A stretch of DNA of 48,503 bases from contig PLLX01000276.1 in NCBI GenBank assembly GCA_003141415.1, forward strand, positions 1-48,503. The letters are read 5' to 3'. The DNA comes from Bacteroidales bacterium. Its GTDB lineage: Bacteria > Bacteroidota > Bacteroidia > Bacteroidales > VadinHA17. Of this stretch, positions 1 to 8,041 are shown piece by piece. The notes beneath the pieces were generated by a model that saw nothing but the letters and a program-made list of their open reading frames with translations, searched no databases and had not been told where the DNA came from. The translations under genes and the position numbers were made by a program. Within the stretch, counting starts at the first letter, position 1. The number at the start of each line of letters is the position of its first letter.

Positions 1-443
1 GAGATGTAGAACCTGACATTTATCGGCTGAACGTGATCTTGCTGAAATACTATATGGAAAGGCGCATTTTTATAAGCATCAAAATATTGAAAACCCTTCT
101 TACGGTAGTAACTCACTGATAAATCGAGATTTATTATGGTTTGCTCGATGACAGGGGATGATTTTAACATCCACAGTTCATTCTGAAAGTTCTGGTTTAT
201 TCTTAATAAACTACTATTCAGGTAATCATTAACATCTTTGTCCCCTGATTGTTTTGAATCTTCTTTAATCAGAACAGAAGAAGAAATTTTATATACCGGA
301 ATTGAAAAGCGGTTTACCAAATATGCCAACCCTAATACAATTATTATACCGGCAATAAATAACTTGTAATTCCTCGATATCAGCTCTGAGAGTTTCTTAA
401 GATCGTTTTCTTCCTGAAGATTAATGTTTTGAGATAGCGACAT
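1..443 (-). CDS. Wzc/GumC-like chain-length determinant, N-terminal part (runs off the window)
   Basis: The frame opens with ATG at 443 and stays open to the window edge, giving about 147 residues. They show a short cytoplasmic N-terminus, one hydrophobic segment (about residues 28-45, around LFIAGIIIVLGLAYLV), then a periplasmic Wzz-type start (PVYKISSSVLIKE) and a stretch typical of GumC/Wzc proteins (ELWMLKSSPVIEQTI). The family sets polysaccharide chain length and in Bacteroidota is usually fused to a cytoplasmic BY-kinase. The kinase half, if present, lies outside the window. It follows the Wza-like gene on its right by 30 bases, so the two probably share a transcript. This is a second copy of the pair also present at 45.1-48.4 kb. 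Confidence 0.85.
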   Translation of the reverse strand, partial: MSLSQNINLQEENDLKKLSELISRNYKLFIAGIIIVLGLAYLVNRFSIPVYKISSSVLIKEDSKQSGDKDVNDYLNSSLLRINQNFQNELWMLKSSPVIEQTIINLDLSVSYYRKKGFQYFDAYKNAPFHIVFQQDHVQPINVRFYI

Positions 444-473
444 AATTTTCAATTAATTACAAAATAGTTAACT

Positions 474-1274
474 CTACTTAACAATAGTATAAATCAATAG
501 TCCGGTGGTTATCGCAGATAATATAAGGCTAAAAGGGAACTGGTTGAAACCCCAGAATTTTTTCCTGAGTGGAACTACATATACGATATCGTTTGGTCTC
601 AGGTAAAAGTAATCAGAAGAAAGGATCTCTGATTTGTTCAGGTTCACATTTATCCGAATATTTTCTCCATTTTCGTTCCGGATCAACATTACTTTGGTGC
701 GATTACCATAATCGGTAATATCGCCGGCTAAACCTATTGCATCGTAAATATTAAATTTGTCCTGAGAATATGAGAAATGTCCCGGATTTTTGACTTCTCC
801 TAAAACTGAAACATAACGGTTCACTAATTTCACTGAGACCAGTGGTTGATTTAAGATGTGACTTAGTGAGTCCTTCAATATAACGTTGACTTCTGAAATT
901 GTTTTATCCTTCACAAGTATTTTACCAATTAAGGGAAGGTAGAGATACCCTTCTTTGTCAATTTGGTATGACATCAATGATGCTCCATAGGGTGTAGCGT
1001 ATACAATATTAGGATCTTGTCCGCCTTTGGAAAATACGCTGGCAGCGGCTTCGTCAAGACTGCTGATTTGAATATACAGTTCATCGTTAGGTTTCAACCT
1101 GTAATCAGCCAATTCAACTTCTTTAAAGGCTTTAATATTCTCATTCTTGTCCTTAAGGTATGCCAGATCACGATGTGTTACGCATGATGATAAAAGTCCA
1201 AGGGTGATAGTAAAAGCAAAAAAAATAATTTTCTTTCGAAAACTAACAAATAACGGGTTACTTTTTGAGATCAT
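474..1274 (-). CDS. Wza-like polysaccharide export outer-membrane lipoprotein (left copy)
   Basis: About 266 residues. It starts with a lipoprotein signal peptide ending in a lipobox (LGLLSSC). A polysaccharide export domain follows (LKPNDELYIQISSLDEAA), then an SLBB-type ligand-binding region (VSVLGEVKNPGHFSYSQDKF) and a hydrophobic C-terminal segment (FSLILSAITTGLLIYTIV) that would form the membrane-spanning helix of a Wza-like channel. The frame could be extended to a TTG at 1298, but the ATG at 1274 puts the signal peptide at a normal distance and is preferred. The next gene is a Wzc-like protein 30 bases away. It is a diverged paralogue of the protein at 47.6-48.4 kb; both share the GEVK-pG and DxxDYxNR-type segments. 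Confidence 0.9.
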   Translation of the reverse strand: MISKSNPLFVSFRKKIIFFAFTITLGLLSSCVTHRDLAYLKDKNENIKAFKEVELADYRLKPNDELYIQISSLDEAAASVFSKGGQDPNIVYATPYGASLMSYQIDKEGYLYLPLIGKILVKDKTISEVNVILKDSLSHILNQPLVSVKLVNRYVSVLGEVKNPGHFSYSQDKFNIYDAIGLAGDITDYGNRTKVMLIRNENGENIRINVNLNKSEILSSDYFYLRPNDIVYVVPLRKKFWGFNQFPFSLILSAITTGLLIYTIVK

Positions 1275-1764
1275 TTTTATTCTGGATTGGTTAGGCAAAT
1301 ATTTGACGGTGCTAATTTATAAGAATAAAAAGAAAAAGCTTAAGTAATGATCTTATATTTTACTAAAAATGTCTATTCAGGGATGAACGGAAATCATTAG
1401 TTGATGAATAGATCTATTGGACTGTTTCCATAATGTACAGGATTTGTGAGGTATCGGTTTTATAACTTATCAAACAGGGTCAGAATAACCTGCAATGTGA
1501 CCGAAGAAGGAGATTACCTTCGGTGAGCTCGCACGCACACGTGTTCGGTTCCTCGCTCCCCTTGGGGCCGGGGTAAACGAAGAACCATAGCGAAACGGAG
1601 CTCGGCGAAGCCAAGATCAATGAATTTATATGCATGATTCACGATACTCACTAAAAAGAAAAACATAAATTTGAAAACTCCTGATTGAAGAATAGTCAAT
1701 AGTATCTAAAGGAGAATGGAAAAAGTATTATTTTCTCATAAAACCAGTATGGAATGCAGGTCGA
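1275..1764. other. Intergenic region with GC-rich block
   Basis: No convincing gene. Position 1500-1524 holds a perfect 7-bp inverted repeat (ACCGAAG / CTTCGGT, loop of 11). It is followed to about 1615 by a block visibly richer in G and C than the surroundings, then by one copy of a 77-base direct repeat (1616-1692). A 61-codon frame across 1514-1699 has biased, low-plausibility content and is treated as non-coding. Confidence 0.6.
1616..1692. repeat. Direct repeat copy 1, left of the toxin-antitoxin remnant
   Basis: About 77 bases starting ATCAATGAATTTATATGCAT. It is matched by a second copy at 2562-2640 in the same orientation, with roughly 85 percent identity by eye and small indels in an A-run. 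The two copies bracket the toxin-antitoxin genes. Confidence 0.8.
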
Positions 1765-2061
1765 TTAAAATCTCTTTTTTTCAGTAGCTTGTCGATTATG
1801 GAAGAAGTCTAAAAAAATTATTTTATTACCACTAACTTTGTAAAATATGTTTATTTGTTTAACAACCGTAAAGCCTCTTATTCCTTTTTCTTTATTTTCA
1901 ATTGCTCCAATTTCAGGATATTCCGCAAGAGTGTCTATTAAATCATAAACTTTTCTGATAAAAGATTTGGTAACTCATTCACTCCATTCAACCAATAAAT
2001 ATTCAAGAATTTTATCAAACTTCTTATCCGCTCGCTTCGACCATTGAATTTCTAAAGCCAT
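1765..2061 (-). pseudogene. RelE/ParE-family toxin broken by an in-frame TGA
   Basis: Reading from ATG 2061 gives a 98-residue frame typical of the RelE/ParE toxin superfamily: MALEIQWSKRADKKFDKI at the start and, after the break, RGFTVVKQINIFYKVSGN and IIFLDFFHNRQ at the end, where these toxins carry their C-terminal strand and basic residues. Codon 29 (1975-1977) is TGA. The frame is otherwise intact with no frameshift, and the natural stop lies at 1765. The missing residue may well be an Arg (CGA to TGA is a single change), but this is inference. No internal ATG follows the stop, so an active toxin is unlikely unless the TGA is read through or is a sequencing error. Its start overlaps the antitoxin end by 10 bases, a typical toxin-antitoxin layout. 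Confidence 0.82.
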
Positions 2062-2294
2062 TTCTTATGTTTTGTTACCATTTCGTCATGACTTATCAGA
2101 TTCTCAGGATTATCACTTTCCTCAAGCGCCATTAAAAGCTCTTCTTGTTCTGCTTTTGTCAGCCTACACCACAATTGGCCCTCTTTGGTCGAAGATCTTT
2201 TTTTAATAAGATCGTAGAAGCTAATCAGAAGATTCTCATTATCAATGCTGTCGATGAGAATGTGAAAGTTTTTTTTAAGTTCTAGTGTATTCAT
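2052..2294 (-). CDS. Antitoxin of a RelE/ParE-type module (addiction-module protein)
   Basis: About 80 residues, starting MNTLELKKNFHILIDSI. The sequence is acidic and helical. This pattern (short helical N-terminus, then a central LTKAEQEELLMALEES, then a tail ending HKKWL) is common for Bacteroidota antitoxins placed before RelE/ParE toxins. The ATG at 2294 is preferred over an in-frame GTG at 2312. The stop overlaps the start of the broken toxin. With the toxin interrupted, this antitoxin would be an orphan; it may still repress its own promoter. I see no separate DNA-binding domain that I can name with certainty. Confidence 0.75.
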   Translation of the reverse strand: MNTLELKKNFHILIDSIDNENLLISFYDLIKKRSSTKEGQLWCRLTKAEQEELLMALEESDNPENLISHDEMVTKHKKWL

Positions 2295-2561
2295 GTTATT
2301 TCTCTTTTTCACAAAATTAGCGAAATGTTTTGGCTTTTTATATTTTATATAACGTTTCGAGTTTCGCGTTGGGCGTGAAGCCGGATTGTGGGATGAGAGT
2401 TTAAAGTTTAGGGTCGGGCTCGCCCCGATAAATCGGGACTCGGTTCTTCGCTGGCGTTCGAAATGAAAGGAATGAGGTTATTCAGCTATGAGATAGAGAG
2501 ATTCCTCGCTACCGCTCGGAATGACAAGGTCTTTTTAGGGTCACAAGGGAGGAGAGAGAAT

Positions 2562-2640
2562 ATCAATGAATTTATATGCATAATTCACGATACTCATTAA
2601 AAAAGAAAAATTTATATTTGAAAACCCTTGATCGAAGAAT
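2562..2640. repeat. Direct repeat copy 2, right of the toxin-antitoxin remnant
   Basis: Second copy of the repeat at 1616-1692, same orientation. It begins ATCAATGAATTTATATGCAT and continues with the same order of motifs (TTCACGATACTCA, GAAAA, TTTGAAAAC, GAAGAAT). Differences are scattered substitutions and short indels, which suggests an old duplication or two members of a dispersed repeat family. Confidence 0.8.
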
Positions 2641-2709
2641 GGGGAGTAATTAATTGACCAATTTTTCAGTAGTTTTCATCATTTATGAACATCCCTAGAT
2701 CTTTTCAAC

Positions 2710-2742
2710 AAAAAAACCATGGCTCTATTAGAATGGCAGCCA
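2710..2742 (-). terminator. Candidate rho-independent terminator after the dehydratase gene
   Basis: On the minus strand a 5-bp stem (TGGCT at 2742-2738, AGCCA at 2724-2720) is followed after three bases by seven T (the A-run 2710-2716). It lies about 50 bases past the stop of the dehydratase gene. The stem is short and the loop is 13 bases, so the call is tentative. Confidence 0.35.
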
Positions 2743-2791
2743 GTGAGCAGCATTTGCAAGTTGTAAAAAAAGATTAGCGGACAAGAAAAAA

Positions 2792-4735
2792 TCAAGCAGG
2801 CTCCTTTTTGACCAACTTCTCATTATATTTGCCATTACTGCTTTTGTACTCCGACACCATTTCAGAAAATTCTTCAACCACTTGCTCTTTAGACATGCCG
2901 TATAATTTCTTTAAAAGATCATCAATCTTTATTAATATACCTGTATTATCAACCTTTTCAATCTTGGCTATCTTTATCTTTGGATGATATGTTGGGAGTG
3001 TATTCTCATTATCAGAAAGCAATTCTTCGTTAAGTTTTTCACCTGGTCGAAGACCAGTATATACAATCTTAATATCTTTCTCCGGTACCAGACCTGAAAG
3101 TTGTATCATTTGATTAGCCAGATCGATGATCTTTACAGGTTTGCCCATATCAAAAATGAATATTTCACCACCCTTTCCCATAAATCCTGCTTCTAATACC
3201 AGCTCACATGCTTCAGGAATAGTCATGAAATACCTTGTCATTTCATGATGAGTAACTGTTATCGGGCCACCATCCTCAATCTGCTTACTGAACAATGGAA
3301 TAACGGAACCATTTGAACCAAGAACATTCCCAAATCGGGTAATAACAAATTGGGTTTTTATGCCTTCCTGCTGTGACCTCCACTGTACAATCATTTCACA
3401 AATTCTCTTTGATGCTCCCATCACGCTGGTAGGTTTTACCGATTTGTCTGTGGAGATCATAACAAATTTTTTTATATTGTATTTGCACGACAGTTCAGTG
3501 ATAATTTTTGTACCTCCAATGTTTACACGAAATGCTTCATGTGGATTTTCCTCCATAAGTGGTACATGTTTATAGGCTGCAGCATGAAAAACAATATCAG
3601 GGTGAAACTCCTGAAATATAAAATCCATTTTTTCATAGTTTGTAACATCTGCTAAAATCAGCTTAAACTTGGAATGGCTCATGGTCTCATTAAGTTCATT
3701 CTGAAGATGAAACATCGGGGTTTCCGCCTGATCTACCAAGATAGTTTTCTTAACATCAAATCTTGCGAGCTGGCGAACAATTTCGGAACCAATTGATCCG
3801 GCAGCTCCCGTTACCAGCACTATCTTTTTGTTTAATCCTTTCCCAATCAACTCCATATCGAGTTTAATAGAATCTCTTCCTAACAGATCCTTTATTTTTA
3901 CCTTTTGAATCTGGGCCATCTTCAACTGTCCATTCAACCACTTGTCAACAGCGGGTGTTTCAAGTATTTCAACACCTAAGTTCATAGCTGTTTGGATAAT
4001 TTCGCTTTTTTTATTTGATGATATATTTTCAGTTGCAAGAATAAGTGTAACAATTTTATGTTTATGAATAAATGCAGAATTAAGTATATCAGGATTATAT
4101 ACATATATACCGTTCAACTTTTTACCCTGCAATTTCTTCTGGTAATCAAGAAAACCTGAAATCTGATAATTACTTTGTATATCGCTATTAATAAGCCGCT
4201 TAACGATAACTCCCATATCGCCTGCGCCAAAAATCAAGACATTCTTCTTTGATCCAGATGTGCTTATCAGTTGAAATCCAATTTTTATCATAATGCGCAC
4301 AAAGAATAGCAACAACGTAATAGTAACATAATGGATAATAGTAATTGAAATCGGAATGTTTAGAATTTCATTTCCTCGTATCCTTCTATTTAGGAGTGTG
4401 ATACCAATAAGAGAAATAAATGCAGTACTGGTGGCAATAAAAACATTAAAAATATCTATGATAGTTGTATGGCGAATAAGCCCTGAATAAGAACGAAATA
4501 TAAGTCCAAAAATAGCATATATTGCAAGGGCTATGAATGCATGGTTTACAACAAGGATTGGGTCAAATTTCTCAAGTTCGAAGTTATAACGAAGAGCATA
4601 CGCGAAAAGAAAAGTCAGAAATACTGCGGTGTTGTCAAGTCCAGACACTATCCAACTGGGCAGGGAATATTTCCGAAACATTTCTATAGCTTTAAGTCTA
4701 ACTATTTCCCGCCACTTTGGATAGTTTTCAAACAT
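2792..4735 (-). CDS. Membrane nucleotide-sugar 4,6-dehydratase (WbpM/CapD/FlaA1-type, long form)
   Basis: 647 residues, the usual length of the membrane-bound long form. Four hydrophobic segments fill residues about 28-155. A first Rossmann-like domain (FGAGDMGV, 169-176) is followed by the catalytic SDR domain with the NAD motif TGAAGSIGSE (309-318). The active-site region ISTDKSVKP (427-435) is followed by M439 and K443, where this subfamily has Met in place of the SDR Tyr. Members convert UDP-GlcNAc to the 4-keto-6-deoxy sugar (4,6-dehydratase, some also 5-epimerase) at the inner membrane. The product would be a substrate for the DegT aminotransferase encoded just upstream (240-base gap), giving an amino-6-deoxy sugar. 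It is the last gene of the leftward array. The exact substrate cannot be read from sequence. Confidence 0.92.
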   Translation of the reverse strand: MFENYPKWREIVRLKAIEMFRKYSLPSWIVSGLDNTAVFLTFLFAYALRYNFELEKFDPILVVNHAFIALAIYAIFGLIFRSYSGLIRHTTIIDIFNVFIATSTAFISLIGITLLNRRIRGNEILNIPISITIIHYVTITLLLFFVRIMIKIGFQLISTSGSKKNVLIFGAGDMGVIVKRLINSDIQSNYQISGFLDYQKKLQGKKLNGIYVYNPDILNSAFIHKHKIVTLILATENISSNKKSEIIQTAMNLGVEILETPAVDKWLNGQLKMAQIQKVKIKDLLGRDSIKLDMELIGKGLNKKIVLVTGAAGSIGSEIVRQLARFDVKKTILVDQAETPMFHLQNELNETMSHSKFKLILADVTNYEKMDFIFQEFHPDIVFHAAAYKHVPLMEENPHEAFRVNIGGTKIITELSCKYNIKKFVMISTDKSVKPTSVMGASKRICEMIVQWRSQQEGIKTQFVITRFGNVLGSNGSVIPLFSKQIEDGGPITVTHHEMTRYFMTIPEACELVLEAGFMGKGGEIFIFDMGKPVKIIDLANQMIQLSGLVPEKDIKIVYTGLRPGEKLNEELLSDNENTLPTYHPKIKIAKIEKVDNTGILIKIDDLLKKLYGMSKEQVVEEFSEMVSEYKSSNGKYNEKLVKKEPA

Positions 4736-4975
4736 AAGTTCAGGTCTCTAAATAAATTTTATAATATATAAAAACATACAATTCAAATATGAATGTCAAG
4801 TTACATAAGCTTCTGATAATCATAAATTGGGATAATCCTGATTATTTGATCAATGGCAATGCTTGGTTCCTCAATTAAAGAGGTCCGGTTAAACAAAAAT
4901 ATCATTAGCTCATCAAAAACTTAAGACCGTCAACTAATGTTTTATAAGAAGTTACAATTGCAAAGACACCAACAA
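4736..4975. other. Gap with a degenerate coding-like segment
   Basis: On the minus strand, codons from about 4921 down to a TAA near 4820 read VFDELMIFLFNRTSLIEE and onwards. This resembles a stretch in the next intergenic region (about 6880-7025). No start codon and no full gene are apparent. Confidence 0.4.
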
Positions 4976-6337
4976 TCAAGTAATTATAGCATTTTTAGAT
5001 TTTATAGCATTTTTAGATTTTTTAGCATTTTTAGCAGCTATCTTATTTTTAGCATTTATGGCATTTATGGCATTTATGGCATTTATATCCTTTTGGTCAT
5101 TTAAGTCATTTATATGCTTTACAGCATTAATTTCATTTAATTCATTAAGAGCATTAATAGCACGAAGAACTTTTAAAGAGTTTATGACTCTTCTGGAACT
5201 TATTTCTAGTATAACTTTTAAAGCATCTAAAATCCTCATTCGGTCACTATCTGACATATTTGAACCCGAAGGAAGACATAGTCCATTGGCAAAAAGTTCC
5301 TGGGAAACACCATTTAAATAGGCAGGACAGTATGAAAAAATCGGTTGCAGGTGCATTGGCTTCCACAAAGGTCTGGTTTCAATATTTTCCTTCTCCAATT
5401 CCTCCTGCATATCTTCCCTGTTTATGCCGGTTTTTGATGGATCTATCAGAATTTTTGTAAGCCAATGATTTGAAAAGTATAATTCATTAGGTTCGTCACG
5501 GAATTTTATACCATCATATTTTCCCAGATGTTTCTGGTAAAAGAAATAATTATCTCTTCTTCTTTTTACCCGTTCTTCGATAACCTCCATTTGCCCTCGT
5601 CCTATTCCAGCCAAAACATTGCTCATCCTGTAGTTATAACCAATTTGGTTGTGCTGATAATGAGGGGCAACCTCGCGTGCCTGAGTGGCCAGGAATCTTG
5701 CTTTAATGATCAATTCTTCGTCGTTTGAAATAAGAGCCCCGCCACCTGAGGTAGTTATGATTTTATTTCCATTAAATGACAGTACGCCCATTTTCCCGAA
5801 GCAACCAGCCGGTTTATTGTCATATCGACTTCCAAGAGCTTCAGCTGCGTCCTCAATTACGGGAATATCATAATGGTTAGCTATTTCCATAATCTTACTC
5901 ATATCAGCAGGCATACCATATAAATGAACCGGTATTATGGCTTTTGGTTTTTTTCCTTTTAAAAGCCGGTCCTTTATAGCATATTCCAGTAATTCAGGAC
6001 TCATATTCCAAGTTTCAGGCTCACTATCAATCAGAATAGGTGTCGCCCCAAGGTAAACTATTGGGTTTATGGTTGCTACAAAAGTAAACGATGATGCAAT
6101 AACCTCATCACCAGTTTTTACGCCAAGAATGATAAGAGCCAAGTGAATTGCAGCTGATCCTGAACTCAGGGCAGCAGCGTGTCTTACATTACAATAACTT
6201 GCAATGGTTGCTTCAAAAGCATCAACATTAGCCCCAAGAGGGGCAATCCAATTTGTATCAAACGCCTCCTTGATATAGTTTTGTTCGGTGCCTCCCATAT
6301 GAGGAGAAGAGAGGTAGATTCGATTGTTTTGGGGCAT
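4976..6337 (-). CDS. DegT/DnrJ/EryC1-type sugar aminotransferase with a repeat tail
   Basis: PLP-dependent fold-type-I aminotransferase of about 453 residues, placing an amino group on a keto-sugar nucleotide. The start YLSSPHMGGTEQNYI, the SSGSAAIHLAL phosphate-binding region, the VIEDAAEALGS segment and SFNGNKIITTSGGG with the PLP lysine (K192 from the ATG) are all typical. A TTG extension to 6370 exists, but the ATG at 6337 fits the family start. The normal body ends at about residue 380. An extra 70 residues rich in Asn, Ala, Ile and Lys follow, including an INA triplet run encoded by a 9-base tandem repeat at 5052-5087 and related 17-18-base repeats at 4984-5035. It probably acts on the product of the neighbouring dehydratase. 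Confidence 0.92.
   Translation of the reverse strand: MPQNNRIYLSSPHMGGTEQNYIKEAFDTNWIAPLGANVDAFEATIASYCNVRHAAALSSGSAAIHLALIILGVKTGDEVIASSFTFVATINPIVYLGATPILIDSEPETWNMSPELLEYAIKDRLLKGKKPKAIIPVHLYGMPADMSKIMEIANHYDIPVIEDAAEALGSRYDNKPAGCFGKMGVLSFNGNKIITTSGGGALISNDEELIIKARFLATQAREVAPHYQHNQIGYNYRMSNVLAGIGRGQMEVIEERVKRRRDNYFFYQKHLGKYDGIKFRDEPNELYFSNHWLTKILIDPSKTGINREDMQEELEKENIETRPLWKPMHLQPIFSYCPAYLNGVSQELFANGLCLPSGSNMSDSDRMRILDALKVILEISSRRVINSLKVLRAINALNELNEINAVKHINDLNDQKDINAINAINAINAKNKIAAKNAKKSKNAIKSKNAIIT
5052..5087. repeat. 9-base tandem repeat in the aminotransferase tail
   Basis: Four head-to-tail copies of GCATTTATG, the last with a final A instead of G. They stay in frame and encode INA units on the minus strand. 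A looser repeat (TAGCATTTTTAGATTTT-like) at 4984-5035 encodes the final Lys-Asn-Ala-rich part of the same tail. Confidence 0.85.
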
Positions 6338-7087
6338 TCTTCTATTATTAGAAATTTCTTTATAATCCAATCAGATAACGAGTAATTATTATAGTAAAAA
6401 TAAAATTTAAAAGGATCCAAATCAAGCGCCGTACGCCAGATTACAGGCAAAATGAGCAATGATAAAATATTTTAATCACAGAATTCTAAACGAATAATTA
6501 TGCACATTACCGATTAGTAACAAAAAATGTTGCGTTCGTCAAATTGCAGCTGAAATTTATTAACAAAATGGGGCGACCATGGGTAATAAGATACATTTAG
6601 AGTACCTAAGACAAAGAAAACCAGAGTAATAAAATAATCTAAGAAGCAATTATTTGAACTGGTTAACGGAAATGAGATTTTGACAAAGGCTCAATAACCA
6701 ATGATTAAAAATCCAGAAAATCTGATTGAGTGATCCATAACTCGTTAGATAATGGATGAAGTATATCCAAAAACTTCAAAATATGTATATTTCAGTAGTT
6801 AATGTGGACAAAGGATCTGAGTACCAAAAAAAAGGAACAAATACATCCTGTACTTATTCCCATCTAAAATTTCATCTGTCATAGTGAAAATCCCTGCTTA
6901 TGAATATTCACTTTTTCAACATATCTTTTATTCGCTTCTTTGATCTCAACAAATCTATGTTCCTCAATCAAAGAGGTCTTATTAAGCAATGTTATCAACA
7001 ATTCATCAAAATGTGAGGTAGGGACCTAAATAATTAAAATTTAACCTAAAAGTTAAAGATTTTAGTTAATTGCATTAGGTTGAAACC
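6338..7087. other. 750-base intergenic region, degenerate remnants
   Basis: No intact gene. On the minus strand, from about 7025 to a TGA near 6890, a frame without a start reads SHFDELLITLLNKTSLIEEH and continues for about 30 codons. Its first part matches the segment in the 4.7-5.0 kb gap. The rest is AT-rich with scattered stops in all frames I followed. Next to the TonB remnant lies an inverted repeat (7043-7081). Confidence 0.5.
7043..7081 (-). terminator. Inverted repeat after the TonB-receptor remnant, possible terminator
   Basis: Perfect 7-bp arms AACCTAA (7043-7049) and TTAGGTT (7075-7081) lie just past the stop of the receptor fragment, followed on the minus strand by an AT-rich stretch (AAATTTTAATTATTT). 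The loop is long (25 bases), so the call is weak. Confidence 0.3.
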
Positions 7088-8041
7088 TTAAGATACAGAG
7101 CTCTTCTCACTTAACATTAAATTCACTGAAAGCCTTGGTTCAAAACAAAAATAAGGATACGCGGCTTTACCCGAACCATAGTAAGTTGAATCCACTGGTT
7201 CATTTTCAGGAAAAAGAAGTCTGGCAACAATGTCTCCATAGGTTCGTCGGCCTGAGATGATTAATGACATTTTATCTTTAATAACAGGAACCTCAAGTGT
7301 TAAGTGGGTAGACACCAGCCCAATTCCTCCTGAAACACTGAGAGTCTTGCTGTTTCCATCCTTCATGGTAATGTCAAGTACCGAAGATGCCCTGCCACCA
7401 TATTTTGCAGGTATCCCTCCCTTATATACAGTTACGTCTTTTATTGCGTCAGAATTAAATACAGAAAAGAATCCCATTAAGTGAGATGAACTGTACACAG
7501 AAGCTTCATCAAGAAGAATCAGGTTTTGCCCCATCGATCCGCCTCGGACATTAAACCCGGTGCTGCCTTCAGCTGAGTTACTTATTCCAGGGAGCAACTG
7601 AATGGTTTTCAGAATATCTTTTTCACCAAAAAGAACAGGTATGCTTTCAATGTCCTTCAACTTTATTTTTTCAATTCCTAAATTTGAAGAAGAGATTTTA
7701 TTATCATCTCTTTCAGAGGATACAATAATTTCATTAAGAGCAATAGGGGACGGTTTAATTTCGATATTTATAACATGATCTTTATTAAAAGTTATTTTTT
7801 GCTCTACCTTTTGGTAACCTATGTAGCTATAACGAATTGTATATGTGCCTTCAGGAAGTGAGAGTGAATAAAATCCATATGAGTTTGTTGTAGTACCTTT
7901 AACAAGTTCAACTACCATAACTGATACCCCAATCAGATCTTCTCCCGTTTCTTCATCAGAGATTTTTCCGCTAAGAGTATAGTTTTGCTGACCAAGGACG
8001 AGAACAGGAATTATTGCAAATAAAAAGAGTAAAAGTTTCAT
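7088..8041 (-). pseudogene. TonB-dependent receptor, truncated remnant
   Basis: 317 residues where intact relatives have roughly 750-900. It starts with a signal peptide (MKLLLFLFAIIPVLVLGQQ) and a carboxypeptidase-regulatory-like beta-sandwich (YTLSGKISDEETGEDLIGVS, about 21-100). The plug domain comes next (about 110-235), with IQLLPGISNSAEGSTGFNVR and GGIPAKYGGRASSVLDI. The first barrel strands follow (ISGRRTYGDIVARLL). After residue 280 the sequence jumps to FEPRLSVNLMLSEKSSV, a motif that normally sits far deeper in the barrel, then stops. This indicates an internal deletion plus loss of the C-terminal half. The protein could not form a full barrel. No SusD partner is present. Confidence 0.8.

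Larger units (their letters stand above)
2295..2791. other. Intergenic region with dispersed-repeat-like sequence
   Basis: No gene seen. It contains a palindrome at 2424-2437 (CCCGAT AA ATCGGG). Phrases such as GATTCCTCGCTACCGCTCGG around 2500-2520 resemble dispersed intergenic repeats I associate with Bacteroidota genomes. It also holds direct-repeat copy 2 (2562-2640) and, near the right end, a candidate terminator for the large operon. Confidence 0.6.

Noticed and set aside
1147-1347. 66-codon plus-strand frame overlapping the Wza-like gene start
   Set aside because: Antisense to the signal-peptide region of a well-supported gene, with an AT-rich Lys-run end.
1514-1699. 61-codon minus-strand frame
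   Set aside because: It spans the GC-rich block and half of direct-repeat copy 1, and its translation (with RPQGERGTEHVCVRAHRR) looks like read-through of non-coding repeat sequence.
6579-6633. Short plus-strand frame starting MGNKIHLEYLRQRKPE, reminiscent of a transposase N-terminus
   Set aside because: Only 16 codons before stops, no inverted repeats or transposase core nearby; too short to call a mobile element.
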